Source: UBA2330 sp049293015 (GTDB lineage Bacteria; Bacteroidota; Ignavibacteria; Tepidaquicellales; Tepidaquicellaceae). Taken from it: a stretch of 8,270 bases of DNA. Shown piece after piece: positions 1 to 6,998 of this stretch. The DNA lies in assembly GCA_049293015.1 (NCBI GenBank), contig JBATSB010000184.1, positions 1-8,270 on the forward strand, in the 5' to 3' direction. The first letter of the stretch is position 1. Every line of letters starts with the position of its first letter. A model generated the notes under the pieces. The model was not told where the DNA came from and did no database searches. It saw only the letters and a list, made by a program, of their open reading frames with translations. The position numbers and the translations under genes are program-made.

Positions 1-124
1 CATTGAACATTGAACATTGAACATTGAACATTGAACATTGAACATTGAACATTGAACATTGAACATTGAACATTGAACATTGAACATTGAACATTGAACA
101 TTGAACATTGAACATTGAACATTG
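1..124. repeat. Perfect heptamer tandem array (CATTGAA)n
   Basis: Seventeen perfect head-to-tail copies of the 7-bp unit CATTGAA run from base 1 to 119, followed by a partial copy (CATTG) to base 124. The array begins at the window edge, so its true length is unknown. It ends exactly against the stop codon of the metalloprotease gene. Because 7 is not a multiple of 3, each strand reads the same in all three frames with a 21-bp period. The plus strand therefore has a TGA in every frame, whereas the minus strand (TTCAATG repeats) has no stop in any frame, would encode a repeating FNVQCSM peptide and offers an ATG every 7 bases. The unit has almost no self-complementarity, so it should not form a stable hairpin. 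Perfect identity suggests recent slippage expansion and copy-number variation between strains. A function is not evident. Confidence 0.97.
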
Positions 125-2410
125 TTACTTGATCAGCATCATTCTCTTAGTCATAGAAAAATTATTCGTTGTGATTCTGTAGAAATAAACTCCGCTCGCC
201 ATTCCTCTGCCGTCAAAAGAAAAACTATAAGACCCTGCATTGAGATTATCTTTTACAAGTGTGGCAACTTCCTTTCCGGAAATGTCCATAAGTTTTAAAG
301 TAACATTACCACTTTCAGGAATGTCAAAATTAATTTTTGTTGTTGGGTTAAATGGATTCGGGAAATTCTGTGAAAGCTTATATTCAGCGGGAATTCCTGA
401 ATTGTTGTTTACTATTGATACCTGTGTAGAGATTATAAAATTTGTATTTGAGATATCAAAGAAAATATTTCCGACTGACTCTACTTTGATCCTTGCATTG
501 GTAACATCTATGATAGGAAGAGTTACAGACTGACTTCCGTCATTTGGTGTGTTGGCAAGAAGCATTGTCGGGAAAGTCAATCCGCCATCAGTAGATAATT
601 TTATGTTAACATCAGAGACGCTCACCGGTGCTGTGTTTGTGTTTGCAACATCCCATGTTATTGTCTGTGGAACATGTGCATTCCATGTAACATTTGTATT
701 TGGCTGTGAAACGACAAACGGTCCAGCAGCATCAGTTACAGTATAGCTGACATAGTCATAATTTACACCGCCGCCTGCAGTATTATTATCTCTCACTGTT
801 AATCTGAAACTTAATGCTCTGGCATAAGTCGGGAGCTTTTCTCCGGTTGCAAAAGTGTTGTTTACTAAATTACTTACTCTTGGAATAATTCTTGTAGAAG
901 ATGTATCAGCTCTGAATGATCTAATGATCGGAGCATTTCCTGAAGGATTGTTTAATGTACCTGCAGGTCCGAGATCGTATTGTTCCCAGCAGTAAGTAAG
1001 TGAATTCTGATTTTCAGCATCAGTTGCACTTCCTGTAATCTGTAGCGGAGTACTGATCGGAATAGTCAAACCACTTACAGGCATTGTGATAACAGGCGGA
1101 GTATTTCCGGTAGCTGTGATCACTGCGCATGTATTACCGCCGCTGCTTTGAGTGTATGACGCAATCTCAAGAAAACTAATTGTATGAAAATAAGGATCGC
1201 TGTTATTTTGTAAATTGTCAGATCCGCAAATTCCCGCATAAGCCATTATAGTACTTCCGCTGCCGGGTTCGTAAGCAGTATTGCCGTTCCTGTTACCGCC
1301 GCCGCAAGCACTGGTTTGACTATTGAACGAATGATTACCGCCGTACTGATGTCCCATTTCATGTGCTACATAATCAATATAGAACGGATCTCCGATCGGT
1401 GACGGCAGACCGGTTACTCCTCTTGCTTTATTGCCGGAAATACATACTACTCTCAATCCTGCTACGCCGCCGCCGCCTGTACTAAATACATGACCGACAT
1501 CATAATTTGCAGATCCAATTACCGCATCAATATTTGTCTGATTCTGACCAAGCATTGTACCACCGTTATTGTTTGTGTAAGGATCAGTTCCGGAATTTGT
1601 ATAAACAAGCAGATCATTATTTGCAACTAAAACTGTTCTTACAGAAAATTCAAGTTCATAAACTCCCGATACTCTGTTCACTGCAGTTACAATAGCAGCC
1701 AATCCTGACTGAACTGTACCTCCGTGATAAGCTGTGTATTCACCGGTCGCTGCCATTGCCAGTCTGTATGTCCTTAATTCCGAACCGGATAAAATTCCAC
1801 CCTGCATATAATCTTTTGCTTTCAAAAAACTGTCAGTTTCATCTTCTGTCAGGCATTCATAAGACTGATTAGAAAAAAAATCTTTTTTAAAATAACTTAT
1901 GTAAATATTTTTTTCATTAGTACTAAATGGATCAATAAAATAATCACCTCTTGGAGTTAAGATCATTGCATGAAATCCGTGCATTGTAATATCAAGTTTA
2001 CCGGTTGCATAGGGATCATCAATTCCTTTTACGTTAAAAGTTTTTATCTCCGGATATTTCGCCGCAAGACCTTCTTCCATCATCGAATATTCAGTGATGG
2101 AAAATTTTGACATGCTGCCGTCAGGCATCGGCAGCTCAATGATCATCGGATCATTCTTTGCTCTGTCTGTAAATTCAAATGGTGCTGAGCTGAGCACTGT
2201 ACTTAGTTCAGTAAAATTTGTATTCACTGTCCTGTAAACCTGCGGGATTATTCGTCTCTCTCCTCTCAGGTCAATATTGCTTTCATTTATATCATTCCAG
2301 AGTGTTGAACCTGTTTTTGCATACAGATTATTTCCGGTCTGATCAAGACTCCCGCTTATTCCCACAAAGAGAATAAAAGCTGAAGTAAAGATAATTGTCA
2401 GAAGTTTCAT
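125..2410 (-). CDS. Secreted M12B (reprolysin-like) zinc metalloprotease with T9SS sorting domain
   Basis: A 761-residue exported protease. Residues 1-20 or so form a signal peptide (MKLL then a hydrophobic stretch). Residues about 25-210 look like a propeptide with one cysteine, C186, just before the catalytic domain. The catalytic domain (about 211-430) carries the extended zinc motif HEMGHQYGGNH at 350-360 (ligands H350, H354, H360; catalytic E351) and a Met-turn, IMAYAG, with M389, which places it in the metzincin/reprolysin-like group. Two beta-rich, Ig/PKD-like regions follow (about 435-560 and 563-665). Residues about 676-761 form a type A T9SS C-terminal sorting domain (FPNPFNPTTKI, then GVYFYR). 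By family knowledge it would cross the inner membrane by Sec and the outer membrane by T9SS, ending on the surface or in the medium; its substrate is unknown. The ATG start gives a proper signal peptide. The gene is intact and lies 82 bp after the HAD gene; its stop touches the heptamer array. Confidence 0.95.
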   Translation of the reverse strand: MKLLTIIFTSAFILFVGISGSLDQTGNNLYAKTGSTLWNDINESNIDLRGERRIIPQVYRTVNTNFTELSTVLSSAPFEFTDRAKNDPMIIELPMPDGSMSKFSITEYSMMEEGLAAKYPEIKTFNVKGIDDPYATGKLDITMHGFHAMILTPRGDYFIDPFSTNEKNIYISYFKKDFFSNQSYECLTEDETDSFLKAKDYMQGGILSGSELRTYRLAMAATGEYTAYHGGTVQSGLAAIVTAVNRVSGVYELEFSVRTVLVANNDLLVYTNSGTDPYTNNNGGTMLGQNQTNIDAVIGSANYDVGHVFSTGGGGVAGLRVVCISGNKARGVTGLPSPIGDPFYIDYVAHEMGHQYGGNHSFNSQTSACGGGNRNGNTAYEPGSGSTIMAYAGICGSDNLQNNSDPYFHTISFLEIASYTQSSGGNTCAVITATGNTPPVITMPVSGLTIPISTPLQITGSATDAENQNSLTYCWEQYDLGPAGTLNNPSGNAPIIRSFRADTSSTRIIPRVSNLVNNTFATGEKLPTYARALSFRLTVRDNNTAGGGVNYDYVSYTVTDAAGPFVVSQPNTNVTWNAHVPQTITWDVANTNTAPVSVSDVNIKLSTDGGLTFPTMLLANTPNDGSQSVTLPIIDVTNARIKVESVGNIFFDISNTNFIISTQVSIVNNNSGIPAEYKLSQNFPNPFNPTTKINFDIPESGNVTLKLMDISGKEVATLVKDNLNAGSYSFSFDGRGMASGVYFYRITTNNFSMTKRMMLIK

Positions 2411-2492
2411 TATGATTGGTTTATGTTTAAAAAAAGATATTTATTATTTGTAATAATATGTATTGATATTATAAGAAAATACTAACACACAG

Positions 2493-3128
2493 TTATTTTT
2501 CGTCAGTGTATTTTTTAAATTCCTTTAAAAATTTATCATGAGATGTGTAGTGAATTGCATTCAGTCCGTGAGATCTTGATTCCTCTATATTAGCTTTCAG
2601 ATCATCTATAAATAAAGATTCTTTGGGTTCGAGTTTGTATTTTTTTATTAAATGTTTATAAATTTTCTTATCGGGCTTAACTGCTTTTACTTTATATGAA
2701 AGAACTCTTTTCTTTATGTGATTGACGTATGGATAATTTTTGTTTACAAAATTTATGTGAGAAGCATCTACATTTGAAAGCATGTACAAATTATAATTAC
2801 TGTCTAACATTTCGATTTCAAGAAAGTCTTTCATTTTTGTATTCTCCTGAAAAATGTCGCAATATAAAAAAAGAAATTTTCTGTAACCGGTTTTAAGATT
2901 GAATTCTTTTTTAAGTAATTCATAAGCTTCTTTTATTGTAAGTTTACAGCTTCCGATCTTCAGATCAATATCATTTTCAGAAAAAAATTTCTTGAGTTTA
3001 TCTTTGTTTGTATTTTCTTCAAGTTCGGACAATCCGTCAAAGAATCTGTCATAATCAAAAAACACCAACGTGTTTCCCAGGTCGAATACTATATTTTTTA
3101 TTTTATATCGGGAGTTAGAATGATTCAA
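2493..3128 (-). CDS. HAD-superfamily (subfamily IA) phosphatase-like hydrolase
   Basis: A 211-residue soluble protein with all four HAD motifs. Motif I is FDLGNT with the nucleophile D16; motif II is MLSN with S118; the motif III lysine is K151 in KPDKKIY; motif IV is FIDD with D175/D176. A helical cap lies between motifs I and II (about residues 26-105), as in subfamily IA. The second Asp of the usual DxDxT motif is Gly here (DLGNT), the same pattern as the YihX-like sugar-phosphate phosphatases, so it is probably an active small-phosphate phosphatase; the substrate cannot be told. The start codon is TTG (3126-3128): an in-frame TAA lies only three codons upstream and no ATG or GTG occurs before motif I, so TTG is the only ordinary choice. 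It begins 10 bp after the gpmA stop and is probably cotranscribed with it. Confidence 0.9.
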   Translation of the reverse strand: MNHSNSRYKIKNIVFDLGNTLVFFDYDRFFDGLSELEENTNKDKLKKFFSENDIDLKIGSCKLTIKEAYELLKKEFNLKTGYRKFLFLYCDIFQENTKMKDFLEIEMLDSNYNLYMLSNVDASHINFVNKNYPYVNHIKKRVLSYKVKAVKPDKKIYKHLIKKYKLEPKESLFIDDLKANIEESRSHGLNAIHYTSHDKFLKEFKKYTDEK

Positions 3129-3138
3129 TAAATATTAG

Positions 3139-3744
3139 TTAAAGATATTTTGTTTCAATAACGTTCATCGAATCATCAAAAATATATTCTTTTGGCGAGC
3201 CGGTAGGTATTTCAATCTGAAGAATCTCTTCTTTACTTAGACCTTCCAGATACATTATGAGTGCTCTCAGACTATTTCCATGTGCTGAAATAATAATATC
3301 TTTTCCTGCTTTTAATTCAGGTTCTATCTTTGATTTATAATAAGGTAATACTCTGTCAGCGGTATCTTTCAGACTTTCGCCGTTAGGAGGAGGTGTGTCA
3401 AAACTTCTTCTCCAGATCTTTACCTGTTCTTCTCCGAATTTTTCCCTGCATTCGTCTTTATTCAGTCCCTGCAGATCCCCGTACATTCTCTCGTTGAGTG
3501 CTTTATCTTTTTCCACAGGAATATTATTCATGCCGGTATTCTCTAATATTATATCAAGAGTTCTTTGTGCTCTCAGTAGATCAGATGTAAATGCTTTGTC
3601 AAATTTATATTCTTTTAAAATTTCCGAAGCTTTATTTGCTTCATCAATTCCTTTGGGCGAAAGGTCAACATCTATCCATCCAGTGAATCGGTTTTCAAGA
3701 TTCCATTGTGATTGTCCGTGTCTGACTATAACTAACTTGGGCAT
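3139..3744 (-). CDS. gpmA: 2,3-bisphosphoglycerate-dependent phosphoglycerate mutase, compact form
   Basis: Interconverts 3-phosphoglycerate and 2-phosphoglycerate in glycolysis and gluconeogenesis, in the cytoplasm. The 201-residue sequence opens with the histidine-phosphatase RHG motif (R8, H9, G10; H9 is the phosphorylated histidine), followed by NRFTGW and by SDLLRAQRT with R58. LNERMYGDLQG holds the catalytic acid E85 and R86, and SAHGNSLRAL holds the second histidine, H155. These are specific to dPGM rather than to general histidine phosphatases. Compared with the roughly 250-residue E. coli enzyme, it lacks the insertion between the RRSFD/PP segment and ESLKDT, and it lacks the mobile C-terminal tail, ending just after the conserved IPTGSP...Y segment. 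The start is ATG; no Shine-Dalgarno sequence is seen. The HAD gene follows after 10 bp. Confidence 0.95.
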   Translation of the reverse strand: MPKLVIVRHGQSQWNLENRFTGWIDVDLSPKGIDEANKASEILKEYKFDKAFTSDLLRAQRTLDIILENTGMNNIPVEKDKALNERMYGDLQGLNKDECREKFGEEQVKIWRRSFDTPPPNGESLKDTADRVLPYYKSKIEPELKAGKDIIISAHGNSLRALIMYLEGLSKEEILQIEIPTGSPKEYIFDDSMNVIETKYL

Positions 3745-3870
3745 TAAAAGTAATTTTTATTAATTAAGAATCTTACAAATTAGTTTAAATAATTTTTTCT
3801 TACAATTTAAAACAGAATTGAATATTGGGTTTGTGAATTTAATAAGGAAGTTTAAACAATTGTTATATAC

Positions 3871-4422
3871 TCAGTCAGCTTTCCACTTTATCGAACAGCC
3901 CATAGAAGGTATCTGTTGAAAATCTATTTCCTTACCATTGAGTAATAATTCAGTTGCTTTTTGAAGTTCTTTAGAAGTGATATTAGAATCATCTTTCCAG
4001 TTGTCATCTAATCGACCTCTGTATTTTAAAATTCTATTTTCATCATATAAATAGAAATCAGGTGTACAGACAGCTTCATATTTACGGGCAGTATCCTGAG
4101 TTTCGTCACACAGATACGGGAAATTCATTTTATATTCAGAATAAAATAATTTCATGTTTTCAAAAGAATCTTCAGGATAGGAATCAGGATCATTTGAATT
4201 TATTCCGACAAGCTGAACACCCTCATCATTGTACTTATTCTGAAAAGCAACAAGTCTGTCCATAATGGCTTTTACATACGGACAATGATTACAAATAAAA
4301 ATTATTATGAGAATTTTCTTTTCTTCAAATGCAGCAGGTGAGTAAAATTTACCGTCAGTTCCTTCAATAGAAAACGGTATAATTAATGTGTCTAGATTGT
4401 TAAGATTGTTTTGTACTGCCAA
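3871..4422 (-). CDS. Thioredoxin-fold protein of the AhpC/TSA (peroxiredoxin-like) type
   Basis: A 183-residue cytoplasmic protein (no signal peptide or membrane segment). The thioredoxin fold is shown by the hydrophobic strand ILIIIFI, the redox motif C44-N-H-C47 followed by PYV, and the cis-proline region VCTPDFYLYD (P121). Further cysteines are C105, C119 and C176. The CNHCPYV form marks the widespread 'thioredoxin family protein' group within AhpC/TSA rather than a classical peroxiredoxin, so thiol-disulfide exchange or peroxide-linked redox work is likely, but the partner is unknown. The start is TTG at 4420-4422: no ATG exists before the fold begins, and an in-frame TAA lies four codons upstream. 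It begins 15 bp after the stop of the acidic unknown protein, suggesting one transcript. Confidence 0.88.
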   Translation of the reverse strand: MAVQNNLNNLDTLIIPFSIEGTDGKFYSPAAFEEKKILIIIFICNHCPYVKAIMDRLVAFQNKYNDEGVQLVGINSNDPDSYPEDSFENMKLFYSEYKMNFPYLCDETQDTARKYEAVCTPDFYLYDENRILKYRGRLDDNWKDDSNITSKELQKATELLLNGKEIDFQQIPSMGCSIKWKAD

Positions 4423-4437
4423 AATAAATTTTTACTG

Positions 4438-4968
4438 TTAATAAAATTCTTCATCGTCATCGCTGTCATCCATCTCCGGATGATAATCCTCATAGACAAA
4501 AGTTATGTGCTGATTTTTCTTTACTTCTATATCTTCATTAAAAATTTCTTCAGTTATGAATCTGTATTTTTCCCTGTCGTCAGGATCTCCGTGTGAATGT
4601 ACAATAATATTTTTTTTATCTAAAGCTACTATCAACTTTCTTAATTCATCTTTAATATCATTTTTGTTAAGTTTTTTTAGTTCAATGAATTTAGGTGAAC
4701 CGATGTATTGATATACTTTAGCTAATTTACTTTTTAAATGTTCTTTTTTAAATTCTTCCACCTGATGAATGAATTCATCATCGTCTTCAGCATCAAGCTC
4801 ACCAAGCGATTCGTTATTCAGCATATCGTCTATTTCTTTATCACCGATAATATCTGAGTCTAAAAGATTTTCATCATCATTTAAAATGTCGTTATTATCC
4901 TCGGTAGATTTTTTCTTGATTTTTTTTGTAGTCTTCGGATCTTTGTTTTGAGATTTCTTTAAAGTCAT
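4438..4968 (-). CDS. Acidic protein of unknown function
   Basis: A 176-residue protein that I do not recognise as a named family. It has a lysine-rich N-terminus (residues 4-20), a long acidic, low-complexity and probably disordered segment (22-75), a more ordered core (about 76-163) and a strongly acidic tail (166-174, mostly D and E). The core includes SPKFIELKKL, a helix ending IVALDKKN, then IIVHSHGDPDDREKYRF and ITEEIFNEDIE, and a strand ITFVYEDYHPE. The HSHGDPDDREKYRFITEE stretch (124-141) has the look of a conserved motif. From memory, similar segments (REKYRFITEE followed by an F-Y-EE/D-xHP segment) occur in uncharacterised bacterial proteins, but I could not verify this. There is no signal peptide or membrane segment, so it is probably cytoplasmic. 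The ATG start is clear. It lies directly upstream of the thioredoxin-fold gene, with a possible promoter before it. Confidence 0.8.
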   Translation of the reverse strand: MTLKKSQNKDPKTTKKIKKKSTEDNNDILNDDENLLDSDIIGDKEIDDMLNNESLGELDAEDDDEFIHQVEEFKKEHLKSKLAKVYQYIGSPKFIELKKLNKNDIKDELRKLIVALDKKNIIVHSHGDPDDREKYRFITEEIFNEDIEVKKNQHITFVYEDYHPEMDDSDDDEEFY

Positions 4969-5014
4969 TATTCTTGTTTCGCTAAGTTGGTTTATTGATT
5001 TTCTTGTTTAATTA

Positions 5015-5042
5015 ATTTTATAATAATAATTCAATTTATCAA
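5015..5042 (-). promoter_or_regulatory. Possible promoter for the acidic protein / thioredoxin-fold unit
   Basis: On the minus strand TTGATA (5042-5037) is followed after 16 bp by TAAAAT (5020-5015); each matches the standard -35 and -10 boxes at five of six bases. Transcription would begin roughly 40 bp before the ATG at 4968. The region is extremely AT-rich, so a chance match is quite possible, and the main sigma factor of this lineage may prefer a different consensus. Confidence 0.22.
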
Positions 5043-5057
5043 TAATAAATTTATTAT
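5042..5057. repeat. 16-bp perfect AT-only palindrome
   Basis: ATAATAAATTTATTAT is a perfect palindrome with no spacer, lying in the 158-bp gap between cdsA and the acidic protein gene and touching the possible -35 box. It could be a dimer-binding operator, but in a region made almost wholly of A and T it may be chance. Confidence 0.35.
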
Positions 5058-5088
5058 AAAATATTTAAATAGGTTTTATCTTCTTTAC

Positions 5089-5119
5089 AATTTCAAGATA
5101 CAAAAATTTATTTGAAATT
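5089..5119 (-). repeat. Inverted repeat just after the cdsA stop
   Basis: Perfect 8-bp arms AATTTCAA (5089-5096) and TTGAAATT (5112-5119) flank a 15-base loop, beginning 7 bases after the cdsA stop codon. A transcript of the CPBP-cdsA unit could fold here. The stem is AT-rich and no U-run follows, so it is at best a weak 3'-end or processing structure, not a typical intrinsic terminator. Confidence 0.35.
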
Positions 5120-5126
5120 AATATTT

Positions 5127-5927
5127 TCAGAACCTTTTTAAAACCGACAGTAAAATAAAAATTACAGGAACGACAAAGATCAGACTGTCAAATCTGTCTA
5201 ATATACCGCCATGTCCGGGGATCAGGTTTGAAGAATCTTTTACTCCGCAATATCTTTTTAACATAGATTCAAACAAATCACCTATTTGTGAAAATATTCC
5301 TGTGATTACTCCAATCACTATAAAATTTGAAAGAGTAATATCTGTTGGAAAAACATAATACAACACTACTGAAATAATAACAGTAAAAATAAATCCGGTA
5401 AAAGAACCTTCCCATGTTTTATTCGGACTGATAGAACTGAGTTTATTTTTACCATACATTCTGCCACCAAAATATGCCATCGAATCACATGTCCATATTA
5501 AAATAAAAAGTATTATCATAATCATATCTCCTGATATAGACTGAATATAATTCATCAATATGAATGGAACTGTAATGTATAAAATACCAAATATTGAAAT
5601 AGCCGGATTCAGAGGACTTCGTTTTTCTTTTCGAAATATTTCTGCCGAAATAATAAAAAATAAAGTTATTAAAAAAAATGTAAACGAAACGGCTAAAAAT
5701 TCAGGAGGCAGGTGTACAAATGAAAAAAGAAAATCTCCTGCGAAAACAGTAAGAATTTTCAGAGGATATATATTTTTATTCTCAAACATTGAACAGAATT
5801 CCCACAAAGCAATTGTATTAAGAATCAAAGTAAGTCCAAGAAGTAAATAGCCACCTGAATATGAAATGTAAAGCAACAACGGAACCCCAAAAATTCCTGC
5901 GATTATTCTTTTTGTAAGATTACTCAT
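5127..5927 (-). CDS. cdsA: Phosphatidate cytidylyltransferase (CDP-diacylglycerol synthase)
   Basis: Makes CDP-diacylglycerol from phosphatidic acid and CTP, the branch point for all bacterial phospholipids, in the inner membrane. The 266-residue protein is highly hydrophobic, with about seven or eight membrane segments, and of normal family length. The C-terminal signature at 221-247 fits the CDS family pattern: S221-M-L-K-R225, then K230-D231, then P237-G-H-G-G and D244-R-F-D247. Upstream, D148 (TCDSMAYFGGRMYGKNK) and SPNKTWEG (167-174) are further conserved family segments. The ATG start (5925-5927) lies inside the end of the CPBP protease gene, an 8-bp overlap that implies coupled expression. 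No Shine-Dalgarno sequence is visible. An inverted repeat follows the stop codon. Confidence 0.96.
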   Translation of the reverse strand: MSNLTKRIIAGIFGVPLLLYISYSGGYLLLGLTLILNTIALWEFCSMFENKNIYPLKILTVFAGDFLFSFVHLPPEFLAVSFTFFLITLFFIISAEIFRKEKRSPLNPAISIFGILYITVPFILMNYIQSISGDMIMIILFILIWTCDSMAYFGGRMYGKNKLSSISPNKTWEGSFTGFIFTVIISVVLYYVFPTDITLSNFIVIGVITGIFSQIGDLFESMLKRYCGVKDSSNLIPGHGGILDRFDSLIFVVPVIFILLSVLKRF

Positions 5928-6900
5928 TTAAATTATTATTTGAATCAAGATCGAGAGAAACTGCTGATGAGTTATTTTTTATCCTTTTACAAATATAAAG
6001 AAATGCTGCAAGCGAGATAATTCCTAAAAGCAGGAATTGCAATTTCTCTTCCATGCTAAATGATTTTTCAGTTCCCATAGTAGAGAATGTCTCTGATCCG
6101 TATAGATAAACTGCCGTTGCTGAAATGAAATTATTCAGAAAATGACAGATCACCGCTGTCAGTATACTTCCCGAATGATAAACCATGAAAGTAAGATATG
6201 CGCCTAAAATTATCAGCGGGATCAGATTAAATGGATGGAAATGAAACAAAGCGAAAAGCAGTCCTGAAAAAAATATAGCTTTTGATGCCGGCAATATTTT
6301 TTCAAAATTTTTAAATACGAGACCTCTGAATAGAAACTCCTCACAGATAGCGGGTGTAATTGCAATCACCAAAACTACCAAAAGAAATTCAGGAACTGAA
6401 TCTGCTGTGACAAGCTTTACCGTTGTGGATTCAAGCATGTCAAACATTTCTTTCATTTGATTTAAAAACTCAGTTCCAAAAGGAAGAGAGAATATAAGTT
6501 CATTCTGAAAATAAAGAAACACCTGCAGAAACGGCTGCACAAATATTAAACCTATTATAGAATATACCATTAAATTTACTTTTGGTAATTTCAGTCTGAA
6601 TGTTTCTTTAATATTATTATCCTGCAGCATTACAAGAATTATGGCGGGTGCAAGTATAAACATGAACTGTGCAAAGGTAAGAACGATCCTGGTCACATTC
6701 AGATTTTCACTGTTGATCTCCATATTTTCTCCAAGCATAAAATAAGAGATAAGTCCTCCGACGATCTGATAGAGAAAGAATACCAGTGCGAGAGATAAAA
6801 ATATAAAATACAGTGGAGGGATCTTTGACAACGGTCCTTTTTTATTCTGAGGTGCAGGGTCTATAATTTCAGGTGAATTATTATCCAAGTGCTGTGACAA
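5920..6900 (-). CDS. CPBP-family intramembrane glutamic endopeptidase (CAAX-protease/Abi-like)
   Basis: A 326-residue multi-pass membrane protein with about eight hydrophobic segments, the first at about residues 29-55, after a hydrophilic N-terminus. The three CPBP (Rce1/Abi) motifs are present: EEFLFR at 187-192 (catalytic E187/E188 and R192), FxxxH at F216-H220, and HxxxN at H253-N257. The family includes eukaryotic CAAX prenyl proteases and many bacterial proteins of unknown substrate. The start is uncertain: TTG at 6898-6900 is the best available, since no in-frame ATG occurs between the upstream stop (near 6946) and the first membrane segment. In-frame TTG codons at residues 5 and 24 are alternatives. 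The gene overlaps cdsA by 8 bp and is divergent from the M50 protease gene, so a role in envelope upkeep is a fair inference. Confidence 0.92.
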   Translation of the reverse strand: MSQHLDNNSPEIIDPAPQNKKGPLSKIPPLYFIFLSLALVFFLYQIVGGLISYFMLGENMEINSENLNVTRIVLTFAQFMFILAPAIILVMLQDNNIKETFRLKLPKVNLMVYSIIGLIFVQPFLQVFLYFQNELIFSLPFGTEFLNQMKEMFDMLESTTVKLVTADSVPEFLLVVLVIAITPAICEEFLFRGLVFKNFEKILPASKAIFFSGLLFALFHFHPFNLIPLIILGAYLTFMVYHSGSILTAVICHFLNNFISATAVYLYGSETFSTMGTEKSFSMEEKLQFLLLGIISLAAFLYICKRIKNNSSAVSLDLDSNNNLNE

Positions 6901-6917
6901 ATTTATGATTTGATAAT

Positions 6918-6946
6918 TTGCAATATCACAAAAACAGATATTTAAT
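6918..6946 (+). promoter_or_regulatory. Possible promoter for the M50 protease / MFS unit
   Basis: TTGCAA (6918-6923) is followed after 17 bp by TTTAAT (6941-6946), matching the standard -35 at four of six and -10 at five of six bases. Transcription would begin near 6953, giving a leader of about 45 bases before the ATG at 6999. It sits in the 98-bp divergent gap, so it would lie close to the unidentified promoter of the CPBP-cdsA unit. AT-richness makes a chance match possible. Confidence 0.3.
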
Positions 6947-6998
6947 TAAAGAGTAAAGATAGATTGAATTTAATATTCATTAAAATTATTTTGCATCA

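Noticed and set aside
1..124. CRISPR array or protein-coding repeat
   Set aside because: The units are 7 bp with no spacers, which rules out CRISPR. Although open on the minus strand in all frames, the array follows a stop codon and has no supporting domain or start signal within the window.
240..746. Plus-strand open frames of 97 and 65 codons opposite the metalloprotease
   Set aside because: They lie antisense to a gene with clear domains (sorting domain, Ig-like region) and their translations show no domain character.
2441..2456. TTATTA-TTTG-TAATAA hairpin as a terminator after the HAD gene
   Set aside because: The stem is six A/T pairs only, far too weak, and it lies nearer the metalloprotease start than the HAD stop.
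2468..2473. Exact TATAAT (minus strand) as the metalloprotease promoter
   Set aside because: No credible -35 element lies 16-18 bp upstream, and a lone TATAAT is expected by chance in such AT-rich DNA.
3395..3763. 122-codon plus-strand open frame opposite gpmA
   Set aside because: It is antisense to a well-conserved mutase; its serine/leucine-rich translation is typical of a shadow frame.
3850..3864. Overlapping palindromes GTTTAAAC and AACAATTGTT after the thioredoxin-fold gene
   Set aside because: They are short, have no loop and no following U-run, so neither a terminator nor an operator can be supported.
5920..6900. CPBP protein as a bacteriocin immunity or phage-defence (Abi) component
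   Set aside because: No bacteriocin precursor, export gene or other defence gene is nearby; the neighbours are housekeeping genes.
6901..6998. Bacteroidetes-type -7 element (TAnnTTTG) in the divergent gap
   Set aside because: Only near matches one base short were found (for example TAATTTG at 6914-6920), and the one near 6990 is too close to the start codon.
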